A stretch of DNA of 64,000 bases from Dasyornis broadbenti. Taxonomy: Eukaryota; Chordata; Aves; Passeriformes; Dasyornithidae. Below the pieces are notes generated by a model. It saw only the letters and a program-made list of their open reading frames with translations. It was not told the origin of the DNA and made no database searches. This document shows, piece by piece, positions 35,962-48,400 of this stretch; the first letter of the stretch is position 1, and the number at the start of each line of letters is the position of its first letter. The DNA lies in NCBI GenBank assembly GCA_013397935.1, contig VZRN01000634.1, positions 1,916,447 to 1,980,446 on the forward strand. The letters run 5' to 3'. The position numbers were made by a program, and so were the translations under genes.

Positions 35962-36990
35962 GCTGGGGGGCCGGGGGCCAGGGGCGGGCAGCCCACCTGC
36001 CGTGCTGGCTCCGGGAGCAGCCGTGAGCCCTGGCGAGGATGGAGAGGAGCTGGAGGCAGGACGACGTCCCCCTCTGTTGCCTTGTCACTGCACAGATGTC
36101 TGTCCCTCCTGCCTGGCTGCTCTGCGTGTGCTGAGCAAACTTACTTTCCCCCTTGGCTGCCCATCCCCAACATTCAAAAGCCGTGAGTCAGGCCCAAAAT
36201 GATGCGATTGTAAAAAAATAATAAATCCCAGGATCGCCCGTTTTCCAACGCGCCTCCTGCTTCTCCGGGGCTTTAAAAGGTTGTAAGAGGTTTTCTTCTG
36301 CAAGAAGAGCCAGAAGTCTGTTTAGACACAGAAGAGAGCCAAGCCGAGCCTGTGCCAGCCCTGTCGGGCTCCGGGAACGGGAGGCCTGCAGGGACGAGCA
36401 CAAAACCGCAGGAGCCTCGTCCCCTTTCCCCACGTCTTGCCAGGAGGGAGGGAGAGACCCCGCTGCAGACGGCAAGCACCGAAACCGCTCCCGAGGCAAG
36501 CGCTTCCAGCTGGGGTCTGTTCGCAGCTGAAGTTCAGCCCCCGCGAGGCAGAGGTAACGCAGCGCCTTTGTTAGGACTCGCTGCCCCACAGCCCGCGGTG
36601 TTGGGGTCAGGCGGGAGGCAAGGTAGGAGCTGGAGCCACCTGGGATTTGACCCTGGAGCACGGGACCTCGTGGGCAAGGAAAACTGCCCATGAGGCTGGC
36701 ACGGACAGGTAGGAGCATTGGCGAGGGGTGGTGAGGGCGGGAGGATGTGCTGCTGTCTCAATGAGCTAATTATGTGGCTGCCAGGCTGGCGACTGCGCTA
36801 ATTAATAACACGCTGTCCTGGGCAGAAAGCTGCCGGGAGGCCGCCGTGCGGGGCTGCTGCTGCTGCCGATTGTGGGGAGCCCACAGCCCGCCGCAGCCCG
36901 GGGACATCCCCAGGACGGAGCGGCAGCACTCGCCCCACGGAAGGCAGGAAGCCCGGCGCTTGTTGGCTTGCTGGTAGTGCTATGTGCTGG
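35962..36990. other. SRPX2-TSPAN6 intergenic region (SRPX2 promoter side)
   Basis: The divergent 5' flanks of SRPX2 and TSPAN6. AT-rich patches occur (36205-36225 and an aattaataacac box near 36800). No TATA box is evident at a fitting distance from the SRPX2 ATG. No gene was recognised. Confidence 0.5.
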
Positions 36991-36994
36991 GGCG

Positions 36995-37543
36995 CAAGGT
37001 GGCTATCCCGCTGGACACCTGGACAGCTGGTGGGGCACGCTGGGGCTGCAACGGCAGCCGCTGGAGCAGGAGAGCAGGGATTGGCTGGCCCCGGGCAGGA
37101 GGTGGCACGGGAGAGGCAGGGGGTGGCACAGGGGAGGAAGGCTGTGGTGGCGTGGGTAGGGCAAGGGACGGCACACGGTAGCACGGCGCAGGCGGGAGTG
37201 GCAGCGGGTGACACCAAGCAGGCAGGAGGTGGCATGGGACGAGCAACGGGTGGCACCGGCAGGCGGAGACACAGGGGAGGCAGTGGGTAGCACTGGAGAG
37301 TGGGCGACACGGGGCTGGCAGAGGTTGACACAGTCCAGGCAGAAAGTGGCACGTGACAGGGGATGGTAGGGAAAGGCAGGGGGTGGCACGGACCAGGCAG
37401 CAGACGACACCGGACACGTGGTGGCAGGGGGCGACACCGGACAGGAGGTGACACCGAACAAGGGAGTGGCCCCTGACAGGGGGTTACAGCGGACAGAGAG
37501 TGACACAGGGCAGGGGTGGCCCGGGGCGAGCCCTCGGGGACAA
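36995..37543. repeat. GC-rich minisatellite upstream of TSPAN6
   Basis: Over 500 bp built from degenerate units of about 18-30 bp around the core ggtggcac(a/g)gg..aggcaggg, with recurring gtggca, gacac and caggcag words. The array runs into the undetermined bases at 37544, so its true length is unknown. Confidence 0.85.
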
Positions 37544-37610
37544 NNNNNNNNNNNNNNNNNNNNNNNNNNNNNNNNNNNNNNNNNNNNNNNNNNNNNNNNN
37601 NNNNNNNNNN
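37544..37610. other. Assembly gap (67 undetermined bases)
   Basis: A run of N interrupts the sequence 23 bp before the TSPAN6 start codon, so the TSPAN6 5' UTR and core promoter are missing or incomplete. The N length may not reflect real size. Confidence 1.
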
Positions 37611-37633
37611 CCCGCAGTCGCGCCGTGTCGGTC

Positions 37634-40600
37634 ATGGCGTCCCCGTCGCGGCGGCTGCAGACGAAGCCGGTGATCACCTGCCTCAAGAGCGTCCTGCTCA
37701 CCTACACCTTCGTCTTCTGGGTGAGCGCCGGCCCCTCCCCGCCCTACCCCCGCAACAAGTCGCGGCCGCGCCGCCCTATCGCGACAGTCGCGAGCCACTG
37801 CGGCTTTCCCCTCTCCCCAGGTGTCGGGCATTGTGTTACTGGCCGTGGGCATCTGGGGCAGGGGGACCCTGGCCGTCTACTTCTCCCTGTTGGACGAGAA
37901 AGCCACCAATGTCCCCTTCGTCCTGGTGGGCGCTGGCACCGTCGTTGTCCTCCTGGGTACCTTCGGCTGCTTTGCCACCTGCCGCGGCAGCACCTGGATG
38001 CTCAAGCTGGTGGGTGGGCTCGGATGTGGCGGGATGGGGTCCCATCCACTCCGGATCCATCCCAACCCATCCTGATCCTTCCCGAAACGTCCCATCCTTC
38101 CCCATCCTATTCCTATGCGACCCCTACCGTGCCCCATCCCATTCCGTCCTACCCTATCCTCTCCTGTCCTACCCCATCCCATCCACCCCCTCCCATCCCA
38201 CCCTTTCTGCCTGCAGTATGCCATGCTCCTGTCCCTCATCTTCCTCATCGTTCTGGTGGCTGCCATCGTGGGGTTCGTCTTCAGGCACGAGGTGAGTCTG
38301 GGTGGCCACAGTGCTGCAGAGTGAGTTTGATGCCGGTTTTAACCCAAGTGCAGTTGCAGACGTCACTGGAGGGACAGAGGTGCTGCTTGGGAGCAGTGCT
38401 TAGTTTAACAAAAATGGGGTTAAAACAGCCCAAAGAGCAGCTTAGTCCCTGTAAGGATCCAGAAGGATGAGCCTGGATTCAGGGTCAGCCCAGCACAGCA
38501 TGTTGTCTCTCCATCAGAACAGGCAGAGTAGCCCTGGACTGTAATTTCTGGCTTTGGTCTATCTTCTGCAATAATTTCAGTAATCAAAGCTCCTTGGAGG
38601 GTTCCTGTGCTGCAGAGCAGCCTGCTTGGGAGGGAGCTGGGACAGCGCAGGTCCTTGTTATTACATGCAGCATCCCTGCTGCCACAGTGCATCCTACCTG
38701 TCCTTTAATACAGCCTCTAATTGCCTGGTGACTGGGAAATGTCTGCTGGCCATGGCCGGAGTCATTCTTGCCATCACCAAGCGGTGACTAACGAGGGGAT
38801 GCGGGTCCTGCAGGGCAGGAGGGGACGGCACTGCCATTGAGACCTCTTTCTTACAGATTAAGACAAACTTTGAGAGCAACTTGAACCTCGCCTTGAGGGA
38901 CTACAATGTGACTGCAGATCGGCACAGCGAGGCTGTCGACACAATCCAGAGAATGGTGAGAGCCCCAGGGGGCTGGCGTCTGGCTGGCAACAGGTGGGAA
39001 TGCTCCCCTTGCCCCAGGGCATCCCCTTGGACCTCTGTGGCATCGGCATCCCCATCACAGGCTTTGGAATTTGGGAGATGCTGGATAAGATGGAGTTCCT
39101 GGAGAGGCAAGGGTAGGGGAGCCATGGGAGTGATGGTGGCACTAGGGAGTCTGTTCACTGGTGTGACCAGGCTCCCCAAATGTGCTTCCCACTCCAGCTG
39201 CACTGCTGTGGGGTGCAGAACTATTCTGACTGGGAGAGGACTGAATACTTCAGCCAGAGGGGCATCCCCCGGAGCTGTTGCAAGAGCCAGAACGACTGCT
39301 CAGAGGAAGATCTGAGAGACCCAAACAAGGCCAAGCTGAAAGTGTTTGTGGATGTAAGTTAAGCTCAGAAAAATCCTCCTGCCAGTCCTGGAGGTGGGGA
39401 GGGCAGGGATTGGGTGTGTGGCAAAGGGCTAGTCTGTCCCTGGGAGGCTTGAAAGGAGAGCTGCCCTATTGATGCAGATGTTCAGTGGCCCAGGGTCTTT
39501 GCTGGAGTGGAGGTAGGGGAAGGGTAGGGAGTCCTCCCTTCTGTCTGAGGTTCCCCCACTCCTTCCTTCAAGATCAAGAACCAGCCAGACTCAAGCACTG
39601 GTGTTTGGGGAGGTGTGTTTGAAGAACAGGTGACTAAGGAAGTAGCTTCCCAGTAAAGTTTGTTTCGGCAGTGCTGACATCTGCCATTGGTGCAAAGTCC
39701 TGAGCCAGTGGTAAGTGCATGTGACCTCATCCACAGGGATGGTTGAGTGATGCAAGGAATGTTCCTCTGATGAGTCACCTTGCTCATGTTGGGAACAGCC
39801 CAAGGGCAGTGCTCCCCTTGATAAGGTGTCTGGGCTGGGAGACTGGCTGGGGCAGCCCTGATAGGAAAATGGCTTTACTGAGGTCTGCTGGGAGGGGGGC
39901 AGCCAGGATCCCCAGCTGCCTGCACAGGAGCATCTTCCCCTAGAGCTGCTGGTGCTTTGGGGAAGTGCTGGTTTGTACTCCTGGGAGTGGAAAGCACTGG
40001 ACCCATGTGCTTACTTTCCCTCCTCTGCAGGGTTGTTTTTTCCTGGTAACATCAACAATGGAGTCCAAAATGAGTGTTGTGGCCGGAATCTCTTTTGGCA
40101 TCGCGTGTTTCCAGGTAAATCTCCCTTGTTTGGCTCGGGTGGAGTGCAAAGTGAAGCTAGCATGTCTCTGGAGGTATTTAATTTCAGTGCAAAGTGTGGT
40201 GTATGTACAAAAGGCACAGTTGGTTTCAGCCAGGGAGGAGCAGTTACTCTGTGAACTCCCCTTGGGTTTACTCTGACTGCTGTGCAGGCCCCAGTCTTGT
40301 TCTCTGACGGCTGTGCAGGCCCCAGTCTCGTACACCAGCTCTGTTTCCTTGAGCTCAGGTTTATTTGGAAAAAGCTCCTCTCTGAAACAACTGACTTCAA
40401 GAAAAAGTAGAGATGGACAACTCTCTGTGCCTGCTGTTGGAAGAGATCACATTCTCACCCTTCCTTTTCCTACCCACCCACTACTGTTATCAGGATGGCG
40501 TTTTGGCATCAATTCTGTGTGATGGAGTCCCTGTGAGTGCCCATGGGGCACCACTTGTGCTGGTGGCTGACACCCCACAGGCCACCCTACGCTGCCATAG

Positions 40601-41898
40601 TGTCCTCTCCCTCCTGCTCCCCAGCGTCTCCTTCACTTTATCCTGCAGGACACTTCCTGCAGGAGCCGCAGCAGCAGCATGCTCGCCAGCCTCTGCTCCA
40701 GCAGGCTTTATCCCGGCAGGAAATGAGAGGCCCCTGCCCCCAGCTCCGCCACGCCGGGCGTTGGGCGTGCTGACGCCGTGCTGGGGTTTCCCGAGGTGCT
40801 GAGGGCTTGGTGCTAAGCAGCTGGCCTTGACTTTGGAGGGGCTCAAATTCTGCCTCCCCTCCATCCGGTACACAGTGGCTGTGACGTGAGTGTCAAGGTG
40901 CTGCTGGCTGGGACCGCGGGCTGCCTGCGCTGGCGTGGGGAGCAGGAACCCCGCCAAGATATTCAGCTGTAATGAGCTTGTCACCATGCATTTTCCGTAA
41001 CGGATGGACTGAACTGGGGGAGAGGTGGGAGCCGACAGCCCTTGGCTGCAGCTCGCGCTACCGAGTACTTCACGAGAGCTTGAGAGCCAGAGCCACTCTC
41101 TGCTGTGTCCAGCTGCTTGCCCCATTCGTCTCCTTGGCTGGACTGGGCTCGCTCTGGGCTTACTGAGATGTTCATCATTCGTGTATCGGCCACTGCATGC
41201 ACACTCCCAGCTGCAACATTATCTCAGCTGATGGTGGACTTGGGAATTGTAACCAGTTCCTAGTTTTTATTGCCTCTTCAGCGAGCTTTTCTGGCTCATG
41301 CATCTGACAGGGACCTGTTGTGCTGATGTGCCTCTAACTTTGCTTGTGGAGATCAGAGTCATGCAGGATCTGGCCCTGAATGTCTGCACAGGTGCTGGGA
41401 GGCTCTGTTGTGATAACAGAGCATGTTGTGATACAAGTACCTTGTTTCCTCCCTCCCTGCCCAACAGGGAGAGGTGCTGCCATTCTCTGGTGGCTGTGTA
41501 ATGAGCTGTGACGCTCCTGATATCTGTGTAATCTCTGCAATTACCATAAAACAGTAGATGCTTCATGAAACAAAATGTAACAAGATGGGACGTGGAGCAT
41601 CTCTTGTGAGGAGCTTGTTTGGCTGGTGCCTGCCAGGGTGCTCTGCTTCAGCCACTTTCGGTGTTTCCAAAGCAGGGTGCAATGGCCCTTGTGGTTTGTA
41701 AACCCCGCTGTCCATCCTTGGATTTCATAAAACCCTGGATCAATTTGTCAGGTTTTCTCCTGAAAACACCCCTCCCTAGTTTTGGCTACCTCAGACGTGT
41801 TTTGGGATTTTTTTTTCCCTCTTTTTCAGTTGATTGGTATCATTCTCTCCTGCTGCCTGTCCCGGTACATCACGAACAATCAGTATGAGATGGTGTAG
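37634..41898 (+). CDS. TSPAN6: Tetraspanin-6
   Basis: Four-pass membrane protein that organises membrane microdomains; mammalian TSPAN6 is reported to dampen RIG-I-like receptor (MAVS) signalling and to affect endosomal sorting. Seven coding exons: 37634-37720, 37821-38009, 38217-38291, 38857-38955, 39198-39353, 40031-40114, 41830-41898. The join gives 252 residues (human 245). The N-terminus MASPSRRLQTKPVITC is nearly identical to human. The second extracellular loop has the CCG motif at 153-155, then SCCK, a DC and a GCF cysteine, six cysteines as usual. The loop is about seven residues longer than in human, which accounts for the length difference. The last membrane segment ends in RYITNNQYEMV. 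TSPAN7 was excluded by these termini. Confidence 0.98.
38041..38205. repeat. CCCATC-rich simple repeat in TSPAN6 intron 2
   Basis: Pyrimidine-rich run of degenerate cccatcc / cctatcc / tcctacccc hexamers fills most of the short intron before exon 3. Confidence 0.7.
40115..41829. other. TSPAN6 intron 6
   Basis: A 1.7 kb intron. At 40281-40332 a ggctgtgcaggccccagtct-type unit appears twice, about 32 bp apart, as a small local duplication. No exon was recognised. Confidence 0.6.
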
Positions 41899-42810
41899 CT
41901 GGCCCCCAGCACTCCATGCCTGGGGCTGGGTATGTCTGTAAGCTTGGTGGGCTGCCTCTGCCCCCCCTGGCAGCTGCCTGGTCACCCTGGGGCTGGGGGT
42001 GCCACGTGTGGGGGGTGTGGGATTAGAGGGCACCTGCAAGACCATGTCTGCTATGTCGTTTTAAGCTGTGTATGAATCCATCGTGTCTGTTAACACTTTG
42101 CTCTGTGCATTGCAGGGAATGGCTGGGGAGGATGCCTCCACCTCCAGTTTTCCTCTGGATGCCACATCTTGCTGTGAAATCTTGCTTTGAACTGACTGAT
42201 CTTCTCAACTAGCTCATAGAAACGAGTGCAGCAGCTGTCCTGGTGCACTCAGGGACTTGTCCTGACACTACTCTGCTGTGCCATTGCCTGGGATAGTGGG
42301 TGTAGCTGTGGTGGCTGCAGCCAGCACGCTCGTCCGGGTGCTGCAGCCCTGCTCTTTCCCCGAGTGCCACACTGTGCTGAACTGACTGTGCTGGTGGCCT
42401 CCCCGGTGTTCCAGTGCTCATCTTCAGTTCCTCCATTGGGAAAGCAATGCTTCCCCTTCCCTCTGGCAGCCCTGTGACATCCCCTTGCTCTCCAGACACA
42501 GCTGTTCTTGAGATAGGGCTGTTGAAACACAGTCCTGCCTGCCTGCCTGAAGCCTTGGCTCAGCAAGGTTGTTGCCATACTCTCTCTCATCCCTCCCCTG
42601 GGTTTTATATACTTCTTTTATAGTTGTACTTCTTTAAGTACAGGCTGTAGTGGTTCTTTGTAAGCTGTAGCAAGGTTTGGTGATGTAGCTCCTGGTGCCT
42701 TTACCTTGGTAGGTGTCCTTGCACCGATTCAGCTGTGACTTGATTGTCAGTATTATATGCTGCTTCAACTCATTTTATGTATTGAGTAGAATTCTTTTGT
42801 CCTAAGACAC

Positions 42811-42816
42811 AATAAA
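42811..42816 (+). terminator. TSPAN6 poly(A) signal (AATAAA)
   Basis: AATAAA in gacacaataaatatt, about 910 bp after the TSPAN6 stop. The 3' UTR becomes AT-rich toward it. Confidence 0.85.
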
Positions 42817-42829
42817 TATTAAGATATTT

Positions 42830-45220
42830 TACTCTCTGAAACCTCCTTGACTTTTCTTTTCATGTCTTGGAAATTCCTCTGCTTGAAGAGCAGCAAATCC
42901 CCCCGAGGGTGATCTGCTCACTCCAGGCCAGCCAGGAACCTCTGGCCATTGCAGTTTGCATTCCTCCAACGTGCACTGGTGCACTTCTGCTTGCAAATAA
43001 CTTCAGTAATTGAATTTTCTTCATAACAGCGGTTGTGTAACAGTGCTGAAGCAGAGGGCCTGGAGCACCCCAGCCCAGGAGCTGGGTGGATAAGTTCAGC
43101 CCAGTGCGAACATATGCATCCTTGGCCTGCTGGCTGCCGGCTTGGAGCAAAGGGCAGGGCACTTCCAGTCCCCAGCTGCTCCCCAGGGCAAGAAACGTGG
43201 ATTTAAGCTTTTAAGTTCATTTGTTACTGCTCATTTTTGGGCTGTTTTGTCAGCAAGCCTCTGCCTTCATGAGCCTGGTGATGCGGTGAAGCACCCCTCT
43301 GCCAAGCTTGGAGGATTTTTGTGTCTGAAGCACTAAACTCAAAAGAGCTGTGTCTGGCTGGATGTGGGGCTGCCTGTTCTGTTCCTGTGGAGGAGGCACA
43401 TGCAAATAGAGCAGTGAAGCCATGGGTAGCATGGGTGGCCCGTTGTCAGTGTCACCTCTCTGGCAAATGCTGCCTTAGTGCTGCTCCAGCCCAACAATGA
43501 CCCCATACGGGCCACCCTTGCTGCCGACAGAGGAACCTGGAGGGAAACACCCAAAATCCTTGTGTTGCATTTATCCCCAGTGAGTAAATCAGACTGTTGT
43601 CAGCTCCTGGCTGGCTGAAAGCCTCCTGGCTTGGGATGGCAAGGCAGAATGCGTCAGAGCACGGAAGCAGGGCTGGAGATTGGCTGATGGCAATGAACGG
43701 ATAGATGGAGACAGGGCAGGGACACGTGAGAAGCAGGAACGGATCTTAAAGCTGTCACCTTAAAGCCTGCACAGAGGGAGAGACCCTGCCCTGGTCTGTG
43801 CCCCTGCTTCTGCAGGCAGCTTCCTTCCTGGGGCAGCTGGGGGTGGTACTGGCGGAGGGTGGCACGGGGAGCCTGGAGGTTTCCAAGCAGCTGCAGGAAA
43901 ACCAGCAGGGGTTGTGCCGACCTGGGGAATGTGGAGGCTTGTCCGTATTGTGGGGCCTGCTCATCCCCAGAGGCAGCAAAAGCAGTGCAGCCATCAGAGG
44001 GTGTGGATCTTACCTGGTGAAATAGCACTTATGCAGACAACGCACTAATTTGGGGAGATGTCCTGTAGGTACAGGCATTGCTGTGGGTGGTGCCAGGCAC
44101 ACCTGAGACACTGATGTCATTGCAAAGGCACTGGAAGCACCTTGGTTGTCTGTCTGGACACCCTGAGCAGGGACAAGCATTGCTGGCTGCCCCAGGGCTC
44201 TGGTTTCTTGCAGCAGCTGTGGCTGGGTGTGTTTCACACTTTCCCACACTGTGTTTCAACCTCCCCTCTTAGGGGGAATAAATGTCTCAGTGGACATGTC
44301 AGAAGCTCTTGGTGTCCCCAAGGCTGGTTGGTGTCCCCTGGGATTCCATGTGGGGAGTTCTGCTGCATGGTGTTCCCAGCGTTTTAACCATGCTGTCAGT
44401 GCGGCCGTGAACAGGAAAGGGAACTGCCCTTAAAACGTTCTCACATCCCCATGGGAGCTGTGGGGATGTGAAGGGGGTCTGGCAGCCCTGGGAACACCAC
44501 ATCTGGCACCTGTCTTGCTCCCTCCTCTGTATGTACATTCCTGCTATGGCAGCGTGTGCTCCCTTGGTGACACTGAGAGGGTTTTGTCTGGTGACACCTG
44601 CAGGATGTCAGAGCTCCTTGGCAGCAGCTGGCTCCCTGGGATGAAATCTGGAACCTGGGTTTGGTATGAGCCCCAAGGTCATGGGCTTGGGGATTATGGT
44701 GTAAGCCTTCAGTCCTGTGGCAGGCAGTGTCCTGCTCGGAGCAGCTGCAGTGTCAAGAACTTACCTTTTCTCCCCTGCAGCTCAGGTTTTGCCCATTTGT
44801 TGGTGACAGGGCTGGGGACACCTGGTGGCACTTAGGGTCCTCCACAGGATTGGAGTCCCTCTGACTTTGGCTGCTTGGCTCCTCAGGGAGCACCTTGTAG
44901 CGGCTTCTCCCTGTTCCCATGCTGCACACAAGTCCAGAGAGGCCTGGTGGCACCCCTGAGCTGTCAGTAACAGCTACAGAACACGTTCAGAACATGCTGG
45001 ATCAGAAGGTCAGGATGTGCTGAATAGCCACCGGCACTATCAGGGAGCAAATTAGGGACCTCTGCACGTTCCCAGCGAGGTGAGTGCTGGCAGTCCCAGT
45101 ACCTGAGTTATGGATGCTCGTGACGAGGCAGCCAGCAATTAGATCACTTCTCAGACCCATTAAGCATCAGACTGAGACTAAACGACTTTCCCTTTTCTTT
45201 GCAATCGGTCATACAAGACG
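42830..45220. other. TSPAN6-TNMD intergenic region
   Basis: 2.4 kb between the converging TSPAN6 and TNMD 3' ends. No gene, RNA or interspersed repeat was recognised. Confidence 0.6.
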
Positions 45221-45226
45221 TTTATT
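45221..45226 (-). terminator. TNMD poly(A) signal (AATAAA)
   Basis: Reverse-strand AATAAA in caataaacgtc, about 207 bp after the TNMD stop. Confidence 0.8.
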
Positions 45227-45432
45227 GTTTGCCTCTTGCTGCTCAGCGTGGCAGTGATGCTCCCGGACGTGGCCTCGCCCAGCGCTGCGTGAGCAGCGCA
45301 GGCTGTGGGGACACCCACGGGGAGATGCCATGGCCGGCAGGTGTGCAGGCTCACCGGACATCGGTGCCCCGCATGTTGGCTGTGTCTGGGCACACCTGGA
45401 TGGTGGCAGTGCAGCAGGCGGGCACGGCAGCG

Positions 45433-48400
45433 CTACACTCTGCCCAGCATCCGCGCAATCCACCAGTTGCAGGGCATGATGATGCGGCAGATGACCCTCC
45501 CGCCCTGGTAGCAGTAGGGGTAGGGGTGGTAGCCCAGCAGGGGCTCGCAGACCCGCTGGCAGTAGCGGTTGGCGCGGCGGCACTGGGCACAGCAGTAGCC
45601 TCGCTCATCCCACAGAGGGTGGAACTCCAGCCCGTTCTCTGACTGCCGGGAAGAGACAGGCTGTGCAGTGATGGGTGGGGTGGCTGAGACACCCTGGAAG
45701 CATGGGCAGGACATCCTGGGAGGGCAGCCTGGGCACTCCAGAAGAGGAGCAGAGCTCCCTAGGGATGTGGTGACACCCCAAGGGCATGCACAGGGTATCC
45801 CAGTGAGCACAGCAAGCACACCCTGGGACCATGGCCAAGATACCCCAGGACTGTGGCCAGGGCACCCCAGGAGTGTGACCAGGACAGCCCAGACCACGAC
45901 CAGGGCACCCCAGGGTGGGATTTCCTCACTCACATAGTCATTGACGGGCAGGTCCTCCTCCGTGAGCTGCCGTGCTCGACGCTTGGGCCCCAGCTGCATG
46001 TCCTCCAGCTCATGTTCACTCCCCCCATCCAACCAGCTCTGGTTGTCTGTGAGCAGCTCAGGGTCTTCTTCTTCTGCCCCTTCAAGGTTGGCCAGCTCAG
46101 GAACTATGAGAGGAACCCAAATGTTGCTGTCAATAACCATGGAGCAAAAAATGCTCTATGGGGGAAAAATGCAGCAGCAAGAATTGTCTTTACCAGAATT
46201 TGGTGCCAAGGTACATGAAAAGCCCAGCGGCAAACCTGTGCTCCATTGCCTCATCTCACCCAGCCTGGGAGCAGGGCTGTAGGAGATAATGGCCCATTCC
46301 ATCACCATGTCCATGGGTGGGTGCTGGTGGTATCTCCTGCATGGGGCTGTGGGTGTGTAGAAGCACAGCCTCATGGTGGCCTCTGCTGCTGAGGAATGGA
46401 TTTGTAGAGCCCCATCAAAGCAACATGATTTGGGGTAAATTATGTCCAGCTACAGCTCTCTTACCTTAGGAAAGACCCAGAAATAATTTCCTTTGCTAGG
46501 GGAGATGCCAGACAGCTTTGGGACACTGCTGTCCTGGCAAGGCTTTGGATGCACCTTGGTGACCCAGCTGGACCCACTGAGCCAGGACATAAGCACTGCT
46601 GCAGATGGGGTCTAACAGCAGGGACAAGGAAGCAGAAAGGGGACAACAGTCAAGGACACCAGCCTCCCTCTGCATCAGGGATCTCTGATGCCCACCTGCC
46701 CTCCGCACCACTGGTGAGGTGGCCGGTACCTATGGGCCATGCCATGCGCCTCTGTGGCTGCAGAGCAGAGGGAGTTTTCTCAGCAGGGATTTTTAAACTG
46801 GCTCATTCGGCTGGAAGTGGGTTAGAGAGAGTGGGTAATTACACAGGCAGATCTCATAGGCCACAACCTCTGCGAGAGCTATGTAGTGAGCAGCTGGAGG
46901 TGGCAACCCTGCCGTGTGATTTAGATGCAGATGTCTGCTCACTCTCTGATGTTCATGTGGTGACGAGAATTTAGGCGTCCCAGTTTCCAGCAGCTCTGCT
47001 TTCTTTGCAGGTACAAAGGATTATTTTTTTCCCTGTGTTATGAGGGGGGTGGCCACTCTGCAAAGTGCAGGGTGGTGGGGAGCCAGCAGAAACAAGTGCT
47101 TCGCAGAGAGAAACCTCAACCCCTGCTATTACACTGGCCATGATCTCCTGTGGTCATGGGCAACACTCTGTTCATGTCTGAGATGTGTACAATGAGGCTG
47201 TGAAATTGGGTTCCCACCATGTCACAGAGGGGGACAGGGCAGGGGTGCCACAGGTGTGTGACAGGGCTGTTCCTGATGAGAGGGCTCTTGAGCTCCTTGG
47301 GGAGGCTCCTTGTACCTGCTATTGGTGTGGGGTGGATCCAGAAGATGGTCACATTTTTGCAGATGTCAAAAATTTTGGAGCTCCTCAGGAATTCCTTGTT
47401 CTGAATGGGCTTTTCTCCAGGCACCCAGACCACAGACTGCTCAAAGTAGGTGGTGGTGATTTCTTCTCCCTGGAAGAAGAGCAAGAATTCACCCTGCTGT
47501 GGTGAGATACTCTCTCCCCACCCCTGGCTGCTTCTCCTCCCATTGGCTTCCCCAGAGGCACCTCTCCCCTCCCAGAGTGGAGCTGGACATCATCTGCCTT
47601 GGCTCATGGTGCTCAGTGGATGCACACACAATACCCCAACAGCCCTCACATGGGGAGACCCATCACAAGCCTTGTCTGTCCTGTCCACCTTCAGTCTACA
47701 CCACCCTGCTCTCTCTTAGTTCATGATCCAAGACCCGTCTCCTGTGCAGTCCCCTGTCTGGAAGAGCCTTCTGGAGCACCCCAAGTCATTTAAAACACAA
47801 GATTAAAACATCTCTCTGCTTTGCTCCCAGTACTTAATTTCCCTGTTCTTCTGCTACTGATTTTTTGATCGAATGCTTTAATTTACTCCTCACAGAAATT
47901 CTTTGCACGGCTGTATTCTGTAATTTATACCACATGTCTCTGCCGTTGCATTAGTCCATGGTGTGTTTTGGCAGGCACTTAGGGAGGGAGATATATAAAG
48001 ATTATTGGATGGGTCTGCACTGAGCTCCCTGCCAAGGCAACGTTGTCTATGCTGGTGGTGGTAGCCCATAGAGCAAGCTGGCAAAAAGCATTTTTCTCTC
48101 CAGCAGGCATCTGGAGCTGTATGTCTCTTTTATAGAGTTTTTCCCTACGGCTTTGGGAAGTCCTAGGAAGGAGCCAACACAACCTGACCTAGTCTGGGTC
48201 ATTTCTGGAGTCTCTGGTGGAAGCTGCGGGGTCAGGGAAGTGCTGCCTGCAGGACCTGGCAGAGTGCAGGCTCCAAGAAGACATGACTAGAGCTTAAATC
48301 TACATTTATCTCACTGGGTTTTACATTTCAGCTCTCTACCCGGGGCAATGTTCTGCTAAAGCCTGGGAAGTCATATCCCTTTTACGACGGTAGCTGAAAA

